Shown here: positions 54,156-64,000 of the stretch, in pieces
How positions within the stretch are numbered: position 1 is the first letter of the stretch
Layout of the letters: each line of letters opens with the position of its first letter
NCBI RefSeq assembly: GCF_003026495.1
Contig: NZ_PYMA01000006.1
Coordinates: forward strand, 124,001-188,000
Direction: 5' to 3'
Length of the DNA stretch: 64,000 nt
Origin: Photobacterium sanctipauli
GTDB taxonomy: Bacteria > Pseudomonadota > Gammaproteobacteria > Enterobacterales > Vibrionaceae
Made by a program: the position numbers and the translations under genes
Notes under the pieces: generated by a model
Seen by the model: the letters and a program-made list of their open reading frames with translations, nothing else
What the model was told of the DNA's origin: nothing
Database searches by the model: none

Positions 54156-55379
54156 TTAGCCACCGAAGTCATCCAGTAGGATGTTTTCGTCTTCAACACC
54201 AAGATCTTTCAGCATGCCGATAACAGCTGCGTTCATCATTGGTGGACCACACATGTAGTATTCACAATCTTCTGGTGCTTCGTGATCTTTCAAGTAGTTC
54301 TCGTAGATCACGTTGTGGATGAAGCCTGTGTAACCATCCCAGTTATCTTCTGGTAGTGGATCAGACAGTGCTACGTGCCACTCGAAGTTGTCGTTGTCCG
54401 CTGCTAGCGTATCGAAATCTTCAATGTAGAACATTTCACGCTTAGAACGCGCACCGTACCAGTAAGTCATCTTACGCTTAGATTTCAGGCGTAGAAGCTG
54501 GTCGAAGATGTGCGAGCGCATTGGAGCCATACCAGCACCACCACCGATGAATACCATTTCGTTGTCAGTTTCTTTCGCGAAGAACTCACCGAATGGACCA
54601 GAGATAGTACAAGTGTCACCAGCCTTAAGTGACCAGATGTAAGATGACATTACGCCAGGTGGTACATCTGGGTTGTTTGGCGGCGGCGTTGCAATACGTA
54701 CGTTCAGCTTGATGATGCCTTTCTCTTCTGGGTATGACGCCATAGAGTATGCACGGATTGACGGCTCTTTAACGATAGACTCGTAACGGAACAGGTTGAA
54801 CTTGTCCCAGTCTTCACGGTATTCGTCAGGTACATCGAAATCAGCGTACTTAATGTGGTGCGGTTCAGCTTCAATCTGGATGTAACCACCCGCGCGGAAC
54901 GGTACTTCTTCACCCTCTGGGATCTGAAGAACAAGTTCTTTGATGAAAGTAGCTTCGTTATCGTTAGAGATAACAGTACATTCCCACTTCTTCACGCCGA
55001 AGATTTCTTCTGGAAGCTCGATGTCCATGTCAGTCTTAACGTTAACCTGACACGCTAGACGCTCGCCTTCACGCGCTTCACCTTTAGTGATGTGGTCAAG
55101 CTCTGTTGGCAGGATATCGCCGCCACCAGATTTAACTTTCACGCGGCACTGGCCACATGAACCACCACCACCACACGCAGATGATACGAAGATACCGCTA
55201 GCTGAAAGAGCATTTAGCAGTTTGCTACCGGCAGCGGTTGTAATCGCTTTTTCCGGATCGCCATTTACTGAGATAGTAATGTCGCCTGATGGTACCAGCT
55301 TAGATTTAGCGAATAGGATCACTAGAACTAGAGCCAGGATAATCAGGGTGAACATGACTACGCCAAGAATAATATCCAT
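54156..55379 (-). CDS. nqrF: Na+-translocating NADH:quinone reductase subunit F
   Basis: 407 residues. An N-terminal membrane helix ([20 protein letters not shown]) precedes a [2Fe-2S] ferredoxin domain ([20 protein letters not shown], last Cys in ERLACQVNV) and a flavodoxin-reductase-like FAD/NADH domain ([48 protein letters not shown]). It is the NADH-oxidising entry point. It is the last gene of nqrABCDEF. Confidence 0.99.
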   Translation of the reverse strand: MDIILGVVMFTLIILALVLVILFAKSKLVPSGDITISVNGDPEKAITTAAGSKLLNALSASGIFVSSACGGGGSCGQCRVKVKSGGGDILPTELDHITKGEAREGERLACQVNVKTDMDIELPEEIFGVKKWECTVISNDNEATFIKELVLQIPEGEEVPFRAGGYIQIEAEPHHIKYADFDVPDEYREDWDKFNLFRYESIVKEPSIRAYSMASYPEEKGIIKLNVRIATPPPNNPDVPPGVMSSYIWSLKAGDTCTISGPFGEFFAKETDNEMVFIGGGAGMAPMRSHIFDQLLRLKSKRKMTYWYGARSKREMFYIEDFDTLAADNDNFEWHVALSDPLPEDNWDGYTGFIHNVIYENYLKDHEAPEDCEYYMCGPPMMNAAVIGMLKDLGVEDENILLDDFGG

Positions 55380-55400
55380 TGATTATTCCTTATTACCTGA

Positions 55401-55997
55401 TTACAGCTGAACGCCGGAGAAGGACATGAAGCCCAACGCCATAAGGCCAACGGTGATGAATGTAATACCTAGGCCACGTAGACCAGGAGGTACGTCTGAG
55501 TATTTCATCTTCTCGCGAAGACCCGCAAGAGCAACGATTGCTAGCATCCAACCGATACCAGAACCTAGACCGTAAACCACAGACTCAGCGAAGTTATAAT
55601 CACGCTGTACCATGAAAGATACACCACCGAAGATCGCACAGTTAACTGTGATCAATGGTAGGAAGATACCTAGCGCGTTATATAGCGGCGGGAAGAAGCG
55701 GTCCAGAACCATTTCCAGGATCTGTACCAGTGCCGCGATAACACCGATGAACGTAATGAAGTTCAGGAAGCTAAGATCAACACCCGAAACGATAGCGCCA
55801 TCTTTTAGCAGTAGGTTGTAGATTAGGTTGTTCACCGGTACAGCAATCGTTAGTACAACGATTACCGCTACACCCAGACCGAAAGAAGTTTTAACTTTTT
55901 TCGATACTGCCAGGAATGTACACATACCCAGGAAGAACGATAGTGCCAAGTTCTCGATAAAGATCGAACGAACTAGAAGGCTTAGATAATGTTCCAT
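55401..55997 (-). CDS. nqrE: Na+-NQR subunit E
   Basis: 198 residues, six predicted membrane helices ([60 protein letters not shown]). Conserved cysteines in [10 protein letters not shown] and TVNCAIFGG are the NqrE half of the iron site shared with NqrD. It lies seven bases after nqrD. Confidence 0.99.
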   Translation of the reverse strand: MEHYLSLLVRSIFIENLALSFFLGMCTFLAVSKKVKTSFGLGVAVIVVLTIAVPVNNLIYNLLLKDGAIVSGVDLSFLNFITFIGVIAALVQILEMVLDRFFPPLYNALGIFLPLITVNCAIFGGVSFMVQRDYNFAESVVYGLGSGIGWMLAIVALAGLREKMKYSDVPPGLRGLGITFITVGLMALGFMSFSGVQL

Positions 55998-56004
55998 GTT
56001 CCCC

Positions 56005-56637
56005 TTACTCCTTCGCTTCGATTTGTTCTGGACGGATGATACGGATAGCCCAGATCATGAAACCAATCAGGAAGAATGCTGATGGTGCTAGGATCATCAT
56101 ACCGTTTGGCTGGTACCAACCACCGTCAGACACTAGCGGCAGGATTTCCACGCCGAATAGCTTGCCTGAACCGAATAGCTCACGGAAGAAAGCAACTGTG
56201 ATAAGTACGAAGCCGTAGCCTAGGCCGTTACCAATACCATCAACAAGTGATGGAAGTGGCTCAGACTTCATTGCGTATGCTTCTGCACGACCCATAACGA
56301 TACAGTTGGTAATGATTAGACCAACGAATACAGAAAGCTGTTTAGAGATATCGTAAACGAATGCTTTAAGTACCTGGTCTACCACGATTACCAATGATGC
56401 GATGATCGCCATCTGAACGATGATACGCACGCTGTTTGGAATATGGTTACGGATCAGAGATACGAACAAGTTAGAAAACGCACATACGAATGTTACCGCT
56501 AGGGTCATTACGAATGCTGTTTCTAGTTTGGTGGTTACCGCAAGTGCAGAACACACACCAAGAATCTGAAGCGCGATCGGGTTGTTGTCGATAAACGGCG
56601 CAAACAGAATCTTCTTCATTTCTTTAGTATCAGCCAT
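56005..56637 (-). CDS. nqrD: Na+-NQR subunit D
   Basis: 210 residues, six predicted membrane helices. Paralogous to NqrE in reverse topology, with the matching cysteines in [20 protein letters not shown] and [20 protein letters not shown]. It overlaps the nqrC end by eight bases, suggesting translational coupling. Confidence 0.99.
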   Translation of the reverse strand: MADTKEMKKILFAPFIDNNPIALQILGVCSALAVTTKLETAFVMTLAVTFVCAFSNLFVSLIRNHIPNSVRIIVQMAIIASLVIVVDQVLKAFVYDISKQLSVFVGLIITNCIVMGRAEAYAMKSEPLPSLVDGIGNGLGYGFVLITVAFFRELFGSGKLFGVEILPLVSDGGWYQPNGMMILAPSAFFLIGFMIWAIRIIRPEQIEAKE

Positions 56638-57424
56638 TGTTTAGGCCTCCTTCACGAACTTTAGTCAGGAATGGACCAAAGCCCATGTCGCCTAACCAGA
56701 AGTCGAAGGTGTACTGAACACCATTCGCTGTCAAGGTTGCGCCAGACAGACCGTCTACGCCATGGATGTCACCTTCAGGTGCACCGCCTTTAACAACACG
56801 AATTGCTGGCTTGTTGTTTTCATCAAACAGTTCTTTACCAACAAACTGTGCACGCCAGTTCGGGTTCTCGATCTCACCACCAAGTCCAGGAGTTTCACCC
56901 TGCTCGTAGTAAGTGATACCTGCTAGCGTGTTGCCGTCAGTTTCAACAGCGATGAATGCGTACATCATTGACCACAGACCACCACCGTGTACCGGTAGGA
57001 TCAGCTTCTCAACGCTGTCGTTTGCATCTTTCACTAGGTAAACTGTTGCAACGTTTGCACGACGTAGGATCTTAGCCGCGTCTTGATCAGCCGTTAGGCG
57101 GATAGACTGCGCAGGATCTTTAGAAGCGTTACGCTGGCTGTATTCTGTCGCTGTTTGACCAGCTTCAGTTTGTTCAATGAAGTCACCAGTGTTTAGATCA
57201 ACAAGCTTAGGCTCGATGAACTGCTCGTAGGCTTCAGTGATGTTTGTGCCATCTTCAAGAAGACCGGCAACAGATAGGATGTTGCGCTGAACATCAAGTA
57301 CAGCATTTTGCTGCTGTAGTGGACGCAGAGCAACCGCTGCTGCTGATACCACGATAGAGCACACTAGGCTCAATGCGATAACAACAATTAGCGTCTTTTT
57401 AATGCTATCGTTATTACTTGACAT
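56630..57424 (-). CDS. nqrC: Na+-NQR subunit C (covalent FMN)
   Basis: 264 residues. One N-terminal membrane helix ([20 protein letters not shown]) and a periplasmic FMN-binding domain. The flavinylation site is [19 protein letters not shown] (SGAT threonine near 225). It overlaps nqrB by eleven bases. Confidence 0.99.
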   Translation of the reverse strand: MSSNNDSIKKTLIVVIALSLVCSIVVSAAAVALRPLQQQNAVLDVQRNILSVAGLLEDGTNITEAYEQFIEPKLVDLNTGDFIEQTEAGQTATEYSQRNASKDPAQSIRLTADQDAAKILRRANVATVYLVKDANDSVEKLILPVHGGGLWSMMYAFIAVETDGNTLAGITYYEQGETPGLGGEIENPNWRAQFVGKELFDENNKPAIRVVKGGAPEGDIHGVDGLSGATLTANGVQYTFDFWLGDMGFGPFLTKVREGGLNNG

Positions 57425-58658
57425 GACGAGCTAGTCTCCGCTTGATGTTGCCCTGAACTACTAGGTTGTCAAATAGAGGTGCGAATAGGTTAGCAAATAG
57501 GATTGCTAGCATCATACCTTCTGGGTACGCAGGGTTAACCACACGAACCATAACAGCCATTGCACCGATTAGTGCGCCGTACCACCACTTACCTTTGTTG
57601 GTAAATGCGGCAGACACTGGGTCGGTAGCCATGAACATCATACCGAATGCGAAGCCACCTAGAACTAGGTGCCAGTGCCATGGCATGCTGAACAGAGCGT
57701 TGGTGTCAGAACCGATAATGTTGAATAGCGTCGCCGTTGCGATCATACCAATCATAGTACCCGCGATGATGCGCCATGAAGCGATGCCCATGTAAACGAT
57801 CATTGCGCCACCAAGCAGGATAGCAAGCGTAGAAACTTCACCGATAGAACCAGGAATGCGACCGATGAACGCGTCCATCCAGCTTACCGCTTCGCCAGTT
57901 ACAGTGTTAACAACTGCAGCCTGGCCACCGATAGCCCACTGGCTAAGTGCCGTTGCGCCCGAGAAACCATCCGCCGCAGTCCATACTAGATCACCAGAGA
58001 TCTGAGCTGGGTATGCGAAGAATAGGAACGCACGACCTGCCAATGCAGGGTTAAGGAAGTTACGACCCGTACCACCGAAGATTTCCTTCGCAACAACAAC
58101 ACCGAAGGTAATACCTAGTGCTGCCTGCCAAAGAGGTAGTGTTGGTGGAACGATAAGTGCGAACAGGATAGAAGTAACAAAGAAACCTTCGTTAACTTCG
58201 TGCTTACGCACCATACAGAAAAGTACTTCCCAGAAGCCACCTACTGCGAATACCACAGCGTAGATAGGTAGGAAGAAGGTCGCACCAAGTAGCATCTTGC
58301 TACCCCAACCAGCGTCTGCTGATAGGGTGCCGCCTAACATTTCTGTTAGCCAGTAGTGCCAATCACCTGCGATTACCGCAGCAAGTTGCTCCCCCACGTA
58401 CATGTGGTTAAGCGCAGTGATGGCCTGGTGACCTGTGTTGTACATACCCCAGAACATAGCTGGGAAAACGGCAAACCACACCATGATCATGATGCGTTTT
58501 AGGTCAACGCTATCACGAACGTGTGCACTTGAACGCGTTACCTGGCCTGGCGTGTACATAAGAGTTGCAAACGCTTCGTAAAGCGCAAACCACTTCTCGT
58601 GCTTACCACCCGGCTCAAAGTGGTGTTCAATCTGCTCTAGGAAATTCTTGAGGCTCAT
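57414..58658 (-). CDS. nqrB: Na+-NQR subunit B (covalent FMN, riboflavin)
   Basis: 414 residues, about ten membrane helices. The FMN-attachment site is [17 protein letters not shown] (SGAT threonine near 236). Other NqrB motifs are FNPGKY-type positions [20 protein letters not shown] and [20 protein letters not shown]. It houses the main sodium path and quinone site. It lies three bases after nqrA. Confidence 0.99.
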   Translation of the reverse strand: MSLKNFLEQIEHHFEPGGKHEKWFALYEAFATLMYTPGQVTRSSAHVRDSVDLKRIMIMVWFAVFPAMFWGMYNTGHQAITALNHMYVGEQLAAVIAGDWHYWLTEMLGGTLSADAGWGSKMLLGATFFLPIYAVVFAVGGFWEVLFCMVRKHEVNEGFFVTSILFALIVPPTLPLWQAALGITFGVVVAKEIFGGTGRNFLNPALAGRAFLFFAYPAQISGDLVWTAADGFSGATALSQWAIGGQAAVVNTVTGEAVSWMDAFIGRIPGSIGEVSTLAILLGGAMIVYMGIASWRIIAGTMIGMIATATLFNIIGSDTNALFSMPWHWHLVLGGFAFGMMFMATDPVSAAFTNKGKWWYGALIGAMAVMVRVVNPAYPEGMMLAILFANLFAPLFDNLVVQGNIKRRLARHVK

Positions 58659-58661
58659 GAA

Positions 58662-60002
58662 TTACCCTTCCTTCTCAATTGTGTCCAGGCACTCACGTAG
58701 CAGTGGACCAAATTCATACTTACCTGGGCAAACGAACGTACATAGCGCTAGATCTTCTTCATCCAGCTCTAGTGCACCTAGCTGCTGAGCACTGTCAACG
58801 TCACCAGCACATAGGTCACGAAGAAGCAGTGTAGGTTCGATATCAAGCGGCATTACTTTTTCGTAGTTACCGATTGGCACCATTGAACGCTCAGAACCGT
58901 TCGTAGTCGTTGTCATGTTGAACAACTGACCTGGGAAGAACTGGCTTAGGAAAGAACGAGTAACAGAGAACTTGTTTTTACCTGGCGCAATCCAGCCTAA
59001 TAACTCTTTCTCACGACCTTCACGAAGTGCTGTCACCTGTAGGTGGTAACGGCCTAGGTAAGCGTGAGGACCAGCTGCGTGAACACCGTTCAGTACAGAA
59101 CCAGAAAGCACACGAAGCTCGCCTGGCATCATTTCTGAATCAGCAATTTGTTCGATAGACGCACCGATCTGAGTACGAACTAGACGAGGGTTGTTAACAA
59201 CCGGACCCGCTAGAGATACCACACGGTCTGTGTAAAGCTCACCAGTCAGGAACAAGTTACCGAATGCGATAACGTCCTGGTAGTTGATGTGCCATGCCAC
59301 GTGCTCAACGCTTGCACCAAACAGAGTATGAATGTGCGTACCAACAAGACCAGCTGGGTGCGGGCCGTTGAATACGTGCTCTTCAATGTTTGATTCGTTT
59401 GAACGAGGAAGGCTAGCACCAGACTTACAAACCAATACTTTGCCGCTTGTTAGGCGAGACAGTAGCGTCAGGCCAGCAACGAAAGCATCGCTTTGCTCGT
59501 TGATAACAACTTCTGGGTTTGCTGCTAGAGGGTTGGTGTCGATAGCTGTAACAAAGATAGCCTGAGTTTCAGCGTCGATAGCAGGTACCTTGCTGAAAGG
59601 ACGCGTACGAAGCGCAGTCCACATGCCAGACTCAACAAGCTGGTCAACAATTGCCGAGCGCTCAAGTTGAGCTAGCTGGCTTGCTTCATAGCTGTTGAAT
59701 GTTACTTGCTCATCGCCTTCTACATCAATCACTACAGATTGTAGAACACGCTTCGCACCACGGTTGATTTCTGCAACCTTGCCGCTGGCTGGAGCAGTGA
59801 ACTTAACGCCAGGGTTCTTCTTGTCTTCAAAAAGAACCTGACCTTTTTTCACTACATCCCCTACGCGGATATGCATTGTAGGACGCATACCAACATATTC
59901 TTCGCCAAGCAAGGCGACACGTGTGATGGCCTTGCCATCATTTATCGCCTGGGCAGGAGTCCCTGAAATTGGGATATCCAGACCCTTCTTTATTGTAATC
60001 AT
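58662..60002 (-). CDS. nqrA: Na+-NQR subunit A
   Basis: 446 residues from the ATG at 60002, the length of V. cholerae NqrA; a frame opening four codons earlier is not needed. It begins [20 protein letters not shown], with a Rnf/Nqr-A barrel-sandwich segment ([20 protein letters not shown]), [20 protein letters not shown] and the C-terminal [20 protein letters not shown]. It is a soluble subunit on the cytoplasmic face linked to quinone binding. First gene of the operon. Confidence 0.99.
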   Translation of the reverse strand: MITIKKGLDIPISGTPAQAINDGKAITRVALLGEEYVGMRPTMHIRVGDVVKKGQVLFEDKKNPGVKFTAPASGKVAEINRGAKRVLQSVVIDVEGDEQVTFNSYEASQLAQLERSAIVDQLVESGMWTALRTRPFSKVPAIDAETQAIFVTAIDTNPLAANPEVVINEQSDAFVAGLTLLSRLTSGKVLVCKSGASLPRSNESNIEEHVFNGPHPAGLVGTHIHTLFGASVEHVAWHINYQDVIAFGNLFLTGELYTDRVVSLAGPVVNNPRLVRTQIGASIEQIADSEMMPGELRVLSGSVLNGVHAAGPHAYLGRYHLQVTALREGREKELLGWIAPGKNKFSVTRSFLSQFFPGQLFNMTTTTNGSERSMVPIGNYEKVMPLDIEPTLLLRDLCAGDVDSAQQLGALELDEEDLALCTFVCPGKYEFGPLLRECLDTIEKEG

Positions 60003-60652
60003 ACGCACTTGCACTACATTAACGGGAAAAAAAATTTTCTATTGCGCAATTTAGACACGACTTTCCTTCGTCCGAAGCCGGTTCGATCCGCGACCAGCAC
60101 CGCAACATCCTATTCACTCACTCGTAACACTTTTTGGTTCGAGTAATTTTGAGCCCGCGATTCTAGCATTATTTTATTGGATTTTACCATGCCAAACCGC
60201 GCTAAACAGACTGAAAATCGGCTAACACTTTAAACGCAACCTATTTGTTTGGTAATTATTTTGACCTAACGCACAAATGTTGAAATCCACACGATTTATC
60301 ATGTTTTTTTCACTTGCATCAGCTAGTTAATAAACTCACAACATCTCAAAAACACTCACAACAAAGGGGCAATATGCCCCCGATTTTGTATGTTTCAAAT
60401 CTGTCTCGATGTTAACGAATTTATAGTACTTGAACGATAGCGTTACAAAATATTCGAATTCAAAGACTTACCTCATGGGTAATCAGCAATCGCTATACTG
60501 GTGGCGGTTACGCCTAGCCCGCCTTTATTACGCAGTCTCCAGTATAGACGCCATTACGTATATCGCTAAGCGAGCCACATCATTTCCATCGGCGAATTAT
60601 TCTACCTAACGCTAAACATAAATGATGTAAGGAGATTCAAACTTCGCGCATA
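60003..60652. other. Intergenic region upstream of nqrA
   Basis: About 650 bases with no credible gene. It must hold the nqr promoter on the reverse strand; GGTAAAATCC...TAGAATCG near 60155-60195 offers possible -10 elements (TAAAAT, TAGAAT) but no clear -35. An imperfect 79-base hairpin lies at 60480-60558, described separately. Confidence 0.5.
60480..60558. repeat. Long imperfect inverted repeat in the nqrA/bolA spacer
   Basis: CTATACTGG (60493-60501) pairs with CCAGTATAG (60539-60547). Outside it GTAAT can pair with ATTAC, and inside it GGCGG can pair with CCGCC. No T-run follows on either strand. It may be part of an unannotated small RNA or a DNA repeat. Confidence 0.5.
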
Positions 60653-60678
60653 AAAAAACCGCAACTTGTGCGGTTTTT
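60653..60678 (-). terminator. Terminator after bolA
   Basis: On the reverse strand AAAAACCGCA-CAAGT-TGCGGTTTTTTTATG, 20 bases past the bolA stop. Confidence 0.9.
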
Positions 60679-60698
60679 ATCAGGCAAGATCTTGTCCA

Positions 60699-61013
60699 TT
60701 AACCAATTTTCGAGCCGCCCATGCAATTTGGCGATGAAGGTGCCCCTTCACTCATGCCCTGCCACTCGGCCTCGGTGTAGGTATGCATCGCCAACGCGTG
60801 GATATCATTGGCCAACTCTTCAGCCAGTACGCCGTTGACCGAACGGTGGCGGCCAATTAAGCGAACACCTTCAAATTGCGCGCTCACAATCACAACCTTA
60901 AAATGACTTTCGGAGCCTTCAGGCACTGCGTGCATGTAGCTTTCGTTAATCACTTCCAGGTGCAAAGGCGAGAACGCGTCTTGTAGCTTTTCTTGTATAC
61001 GTTCTTTGATCAT
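60699..61013 (-). CDS. bolA: BolA family protein
   Basis: 104 residues, the length of E. coli BolA (105). BolA fold: [63 protein letters not shown]-type end with His residues used in Fe-S binding with glutaredoxin. BolA proteins act with monothiol glutaredoxins in iron-sulfur trafficking and affect morphology in stress. YajG is encoded nearby, as in E. coli. Confidence 0.95.
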   Translation of the reverse strand: MIKERIQEKLQDAFSPLHLEVINESYMHAVPEGSESHFKVVIVSAQFEGVRLIGRHRSVNGVLAEELANDIHALAMHTYTEAEWQGMSEGAPSSPNCMGGSKIG

Positions 61014-61207
61014 AACTTTACTTTCCTCATAACGACTGATTTATCGCAAAAGCCACACCAGGCGCTAATAAGCTAAACAGAAAAGCTCAACACCTTATCG
61101 CTATAAGGCTATTAGCTATACCAGTAAAGGAATAAATAAGTTTGCAGCGATGGCGGGTTCTGCGAAAATAACCATTAAACCGTAAACATACCGTAAAGTA
61201 ACCAGCA

Positions 61208-62338
61208 ATGAAACCAGAGCTAACCCTGCACGAGCGTACACTTCAGCTATGCCGCTACCCTGTGCGTGACAACGATCCCCTGCAAGCTTGGGATGCTGCA
61301 GACGAGTACCTTATCAACCATGTTCAAGAGCAAGATCTGAACCTTGACCCGACCCGGCCAATCCTTATCTTGAACGATAGCTTTGGCGCCCTTAGCTGCT
61401 GGTTTGCAGAAAAAGGCAAGGTCACCACGGTGACCGACTCCTTTGTTGCCAAGCAAGGCATTCTCAACAACCTGGCGGCGAACCAGCTGCCTGACATTAA
61501 TATCATCGATCCGCTTGCTGAGTTACCAAAGCAACCGCAATTGGTGTTAATGAAGCTACCGAAAAACAACCGCCTGCTAGTTTGGCAATTGCAGCAGCTT
61601 TGCCAGTTGCTGCCCGATGATTGCACAGTGGTTGCTGCCGACAAAGCAAAACAAATTCATACCTCGACCCTGAAGCTGTTCGAAAAACACCTGGGCGAAA
61701 CCAAGACGTCATTGGCCGTTAAAAAGGCACGCCTGGTTTTCTGTCAGGCCAATCCTAATCTGGCCCAGCCGTTACCCGAGCCACAGCAATGGGCCGTGCC
61801 CGAGCACGATATGACCATTGCCAACCATGCCAATGTGTTCTCCAGCGATAGCCTGGATATCGGTGCCCGCCTGCTACTAGAGCATATTCCAAGCCACAAT
61901 CGCTACAAAGGCATAGTGGACTTGGGCTGCGGCAATGGCGTGATAGGTATTAAGGCTGCACGGCTAAACCCCGAAGCAAAAGTGACCTGTGTCGATGAAA
62001 GCTACATGGCCGTTGCTTCGTGCAAGCTCAATGCGGAACAAAACCTCGACAATGCCGAGCAGGTTAATGCCGTGGTCAACAACTGCCTTGACGGGTTTGA
62101 ACCGGAAAGCAACGATCTGGTGTTGTGTAACCCCCCTTTCCACCAGCAGAATGCCATTACCAGTCACATTGCGTGGCAAATGTTTTGTGATGCCAAGCGC
62201 GTTCTGAGAGCGAAAGGCCAGCTAATTATCATAGGAAACCGCCACCTCGGCTATGATGAGAAGCTCAAGCGCTTGTTTGGCAATGTAAAACTGATTGCCC
62301 AGAATAATAAATTTGTTGTTTATCAATCGAATAAATAA
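61208..62338 (+). CDS. rlmG: 23S rRNA (guanine-N2)-methyltransferase RlmG
   Basis: 376 residues (E. coli RlmG 378). The N-terminal pseudo-methyltransferase half shows LQAWDAADEYLINHV, LILNDSFGALSCWFAEKG and KQIHTSTLKLFEKHLGETKT. The C-terminal catalytic half has the SAM loop IVDLGCGNGVIGIKAARLNP and the NPPFHQQ motif of N2-guanine methyltransferases. It methylates G1835 of 23S rRNA. RsmC is the closest alternative but is shorter and lacks the DSFGALSCWF signature. Confidence 0.95.
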   Translation: MKPELTLHERTLQLCRYPVRDNDPLQAWDAADEYLINHVQEQDLNLDPTRPILILNDSFGALSCWFAEKGKVTTVTDSFVAKQGILNNLAANQLPDINIIDPLAELPKQPQLVLMKLPKNNRLLVWQLQQLCQLLPDDCTVVAADKAKQIHTSTLKLFEKHLGETKTSLAVKKARLVFCQANPNLAQPLPEPQQWAVPEHDMTIANHANVFSSDSLDIGARLLLEHIPSHNRYKGIVDLGCGNGVIGIKAARLNPEAKVTCVDESYMAVASCKLNAEQNLDNAEQVNAVVNNCLDGFEPESNDLVLCNPPFHQQNAITSHIAWQMFCDAKRVLRAKGQLIIIGNRHLGYDEKLKRLFGNVKLIAQNNKFVVYQSNK

Positions 62339-62401
62339 CTACACTATGCCCTGTTTGGTTGCTGCCAGCAGCAACCCTTTAATTTTAAGGATAAAGTCAT
62401 T

Positions 62402-62971
62402 ATGAAAAAGCTACTTCTTGCAGCTTCAGTTCTTGCCCTTACGGCCTGCTCAGCACCTTCTGAGCCTCAGTTGACCATCTCTCCTGAACCAGTGATTGCA
62501 GCTCAACCAGTGGCGAATGGCCAACCGGTATCCATTGACAGCCGTGACCTGCGTACAGCCCAGTTTGTCGCTGTAGTCGACAGCGGTCGCCAAAATGTTC
62601 AGCCAATTCACGCCACGCAAAACCTGCGCGTAACGCTGGAAGATGCCCTGACCCGCCAGCTAAGCGCACAAGGCTACCGCGTGACTGAAGACAGCGAAGG
62701 CACGCTGCGCCTTGATATTCTTGAAGCCATGGTCAATGTTAAACATAGCGTGATGAGCCATGACCTAAACAGCAAGCTACAGTTACAACTGGTTGTCGAA
62801 ACACCAAAAGGCAAGTTTGTTAAGCGCTACTCGGGTAAATCTGAGCGCTCCGGTGCCATGAGTGCCTCGGTTGAAGATATGGAACTGGCGATGAACAACC
62901 TCATCACTGCCGTACTGAAAGACATCTATGCCGATCCTGAGCTAAACACCTACATGCAGGAGAACCTATAA
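62402..62971 (+). CDS. yajG: YajG family lipoprotein
   Basis: 189 residues. Lipobox LTAC at about residues 13-16 (MKKLLLAASVLALTACSAPS). The mature domain has ISPEPVIAAQPVANGQPVSI, LEDALTRQLSAQGYRVTEDS and LQLQLVVETPKGKFVKRYSG, the YajG pattern. Function not established. The ATG follows TTAAGGATAAAGTCATT. The ppiA start follows its stop directly. Confidence 0.9.
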   Translation: MKKLLLAASVLALTACSAPSEPQLTISPEPVIAAQPVANGQPVSIDSRDLRTAQFVAVVDSGRQNVQPIHATQNLRVTLEDALTRQLSAQGYRVTEDSEGTLRLDILEAMVNVKHSVMSHDLNSKLQLQLVVETPKGKFVKRYSGKSERSGAMSASVEDMELAMNNLITAVLKDIYADPELNTYMQENL

Positions 62972-63526
62972 ATGAAGCGTTTTCTAGCCGCCCTGATGCT
63001 GTGCCTTGCCCTGCCGGTAAGTGCTGCCACTCAGGTACTCGTGACAACCAGCCTTGGCGACTTCACCATCGAGCTTGATGAAAAGAATGCGCCAATTTCA
63101 AGCCAGAACTTCCTGCGCTACGTGGAAGATGGCAGCTACGTCGACACCATTTTCCACCGCGTGATCCCGGGCTTTATGGCACAGGGCGGTGGCTTTGACC
63201 AAGACATGAAGCGCCGTTCGAGTTACGAGCCAATCAAAAACGAATCCACCAATGGTGTGAGCAACGCGCGCGCAACAGTGGCAATGGCCCGTACCCAAGC
63301 CCCTGATTCAGCCACGCGTCAGTTCTACATCAACTACCAAAACAACAGCTTCCTCGATGCCAAAGGCAGCCAGCCTGGCTATGCCGTGTTCGGAAAAGTT
63401 GTGAACGGGTTCGCAGTTATTGAAAAAATGGCGCAAATTCCGACCACAACCATACGCTCTATGGGTATGAAAGATGTACCCCAGCAACCTATAGTTATTA
63501 AGGCTATTAAAATTATTAAAAACTAG
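62972..63526 (+). CDS. ppiA: Periplasmic peptidyl-prolyl isomerase (cyclophilin type)
   Basis: 184 residues. Signal peptide MKRFLAALMLCLALPVSAAT, then a compact bacterial cyclophilin: FTIELDEKNAPISSQNFLRY, FHRVIPGFMAQGGGF with the catalytic Arg-Phe, ATVAMARTQAPDSATRQFYI and YAVFGKVVNGFAVIEKM. It speeds folding of exported proteins. It is immediately after yajG; co-transcription is nearly certain. Confidence 0.95.
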   Translation: MKRFLAALMLCLALPVSAATQVLVTTSLGDFTIELDEKNAPISSQNFLRYVEDGSYVDTIFHRVIPGFMAQGGGFDQDMKRRSSYEPIKNESTNGVSNARATVAMARTQAPDSATRQFYINYQNNSFLDAKGSQPGYAVFGKVVNGFAVIEKMAQIPTTTIRSMGMKDVPQQPIVIKAIKIIKN

Positions 63527-63540
63527 GCATAGGCAGATTG

Positions 63541-63570
63541 TCACCTGATCATCTGTTTATGATCAGGTGA
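63541..63570. repeat. Hairpin covering the ribosome-binding site of the next gene
   Basis: TCACCTGATCA-TCTGTTTA-TGATCAGGTGA, a perfect 11-pair stem. Its 3' arm contains AGGTGA, the only Shine-Dalgarno-like sequence before the ATG at 63576. No T-run follows, so it is not an ordinary terminator. Confidence 0.85.
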
Positions 63571-63575
63571 CCACC

Positions 63576-63938
63576 ATGCTTAAGCTCGTTTCATCTCAGC
63601 CTGAGGTTCCTTCCGAGCAGATCAGTCAGCACATTGCCGACTATGCCCCAGCCATTGCACTCAGTGCCCTTGGCACAGTGAATGGCGATGTTAACTATGA
63701 CTCGATGAAAGTCACTGTCACCGAACACCTCCACGATTGGTGGAAGTTGTCCGTGCCTTCCGGTACCCCGGACGATAACTACGAATCCGCCTACTGGTAC
63801 CTTGTCCATTTGCTCGAATCACTGGAAGAGCATGAATTATTGGGCAATAACTTTATGCAGTTCAAAGTCACCTCTACCGCGCAATACTTGCTCGGCGTTG
63901 GCGAGCACCAAACCAAGATGCAAGGGATAAGGCCCTGA
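63576..63938 (+). CDS. Cytosolic protein of unknown function
   Basis: 120 residues from the ATG at 63576; a GTG at 63567 lies inside the hairpin arm and would add three. It begins MLKLVSSQPEVPSEQISQHI, is acidic and mixed alpha/beta (VNYDSMKVTVTEHLHDWWKL, YWYLVHLLESLEEHELLGNN) and has no signal or membrane segment. I recognise no family. The only Shine-Dalgarno is inside a hairpin. It follows ppiA by 49 bases on the same strand. Confidence 0.75.
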   Translation: MLKLVSSQPEVPSEQISQHIADYAPAIALSALGTVNGDVNYDSMKVTVTEHLHDWWKLSVPSGTPDDNYESAYWYLVHLLESLEEHELLGNNFMQFKVTSTAQYLLGVGEHQTKMQGIRP

Positions 63939-64000
63939 TCCATTCCGCCCTTCCCTATTTTGATGAACCCGACGCACTTCGTCTCTTTTTCTTGCCAAGC
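63939..64000 (+). other. Right window edge, possible start of another gene
   Basis: An open frame across the gene end reads LIHSALPYFDEPDALRLFFL, without a clear start; another begins at an ATG at 63963. Neither can be identified in 62 bases. Confidence 0.3.

Overview
The window is a stretch of a gamma-proteobacterial chromosome, almost certainly Vibrionaceae (Photobacterium/Vibrio-like). The indicators are the flgA-flgM-flgN / cheV-cheR-flgBCDE layout, the FlgO-FlgP-FlgT proteins of the sodium-driven polar flagellar motor, a complete nqrABCDEF cluster with apbE and nqrM, the nap operon with a 44-residue TIGR02808-like protein, and a 29-codon gene that looks like the Vibrio dual-function RNA vcdRP. 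I saw no insertion sequence, prophage, integron or CRISPR array. This is core genome, so the interest lies mainly in small genes and regulatory RNA/DNA elements.

Layout. 1-8060: flagellar and chemotaxis genes, with candidate sigma-54 promoters (flgB, flgT) and two good sigma-28 promoters (flgM, flgO). 8121-8401: tRNA-Arg(CCT) and tRNA-Ala(GGC), convergent. 8676-15207: a small secreted peptide, gltX, and two porin genes each next to a DUF2057 gene; both porin mRNAs carry a similar structured 5' leader. 15757-24368: ligA, zipA, cysZ, cysK and ptsHI-crr in enterobacterial order. 24508-28159: a Dyp-type peroxidase and several small membrane or envelope proteins, one behind a perfect Fur-like palindrome. 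28221-35841: periplasmic nitrate reductase (napFDABC plus a micro-protein), divergent from narQ-narP and a lipoprotein gene, with FNR- and NarP-like sites between them. 35877-45708: wHTH protein, ompW, MAPEG protein, yffB-dapE-M15 peptidase-DUF2897, proBA, crl, frsA, gpt. 45762-49769: a purine permease behind a PurR-like operator, the vcdRP-like RNA, and a chemoreceptor gene interrupted by one TGA. 49902-60002: pepD, dinB, nqrM, apbE, nqrFEDCBA. 60699-64000: bolA, rlmG, yajG, ppiA and an unknown gene whose ribosome-binding site lies in a hairpin.

How the parts connect. The flagellar block encodes rod, hook-cap and hook proteins, the P-ring and T/H-ring assembly factors, the anti-sigma factor FlgM and the chaperone FlgN. 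Its motor is probably sodium-driven, and the Nqr complex at the other end of the window pumps sodium, with its FMN-attaching enzyme ApbE and iron-delivery factor NqrM beside it. Carbon control appears in ptsHI-crr, in frsA (an EIIA-Glc partner in E. coli) and in the vcdRP-like RNA. The NCS2 permease and gpt form a purine import and salvage operon.

The best leads for follow-up are the vcdRP-like locus, the covarying porin leader hairpin, the 16-nt sequence shared by the vcdRP leader and the adjacent permease ribosome-binding site, the SD-masking hairpin at 63541-63570, the Fur-box micro-protein, and the TGG-to-TGA chemoreceptor. All calls come from reading the sequence; no database search was run.
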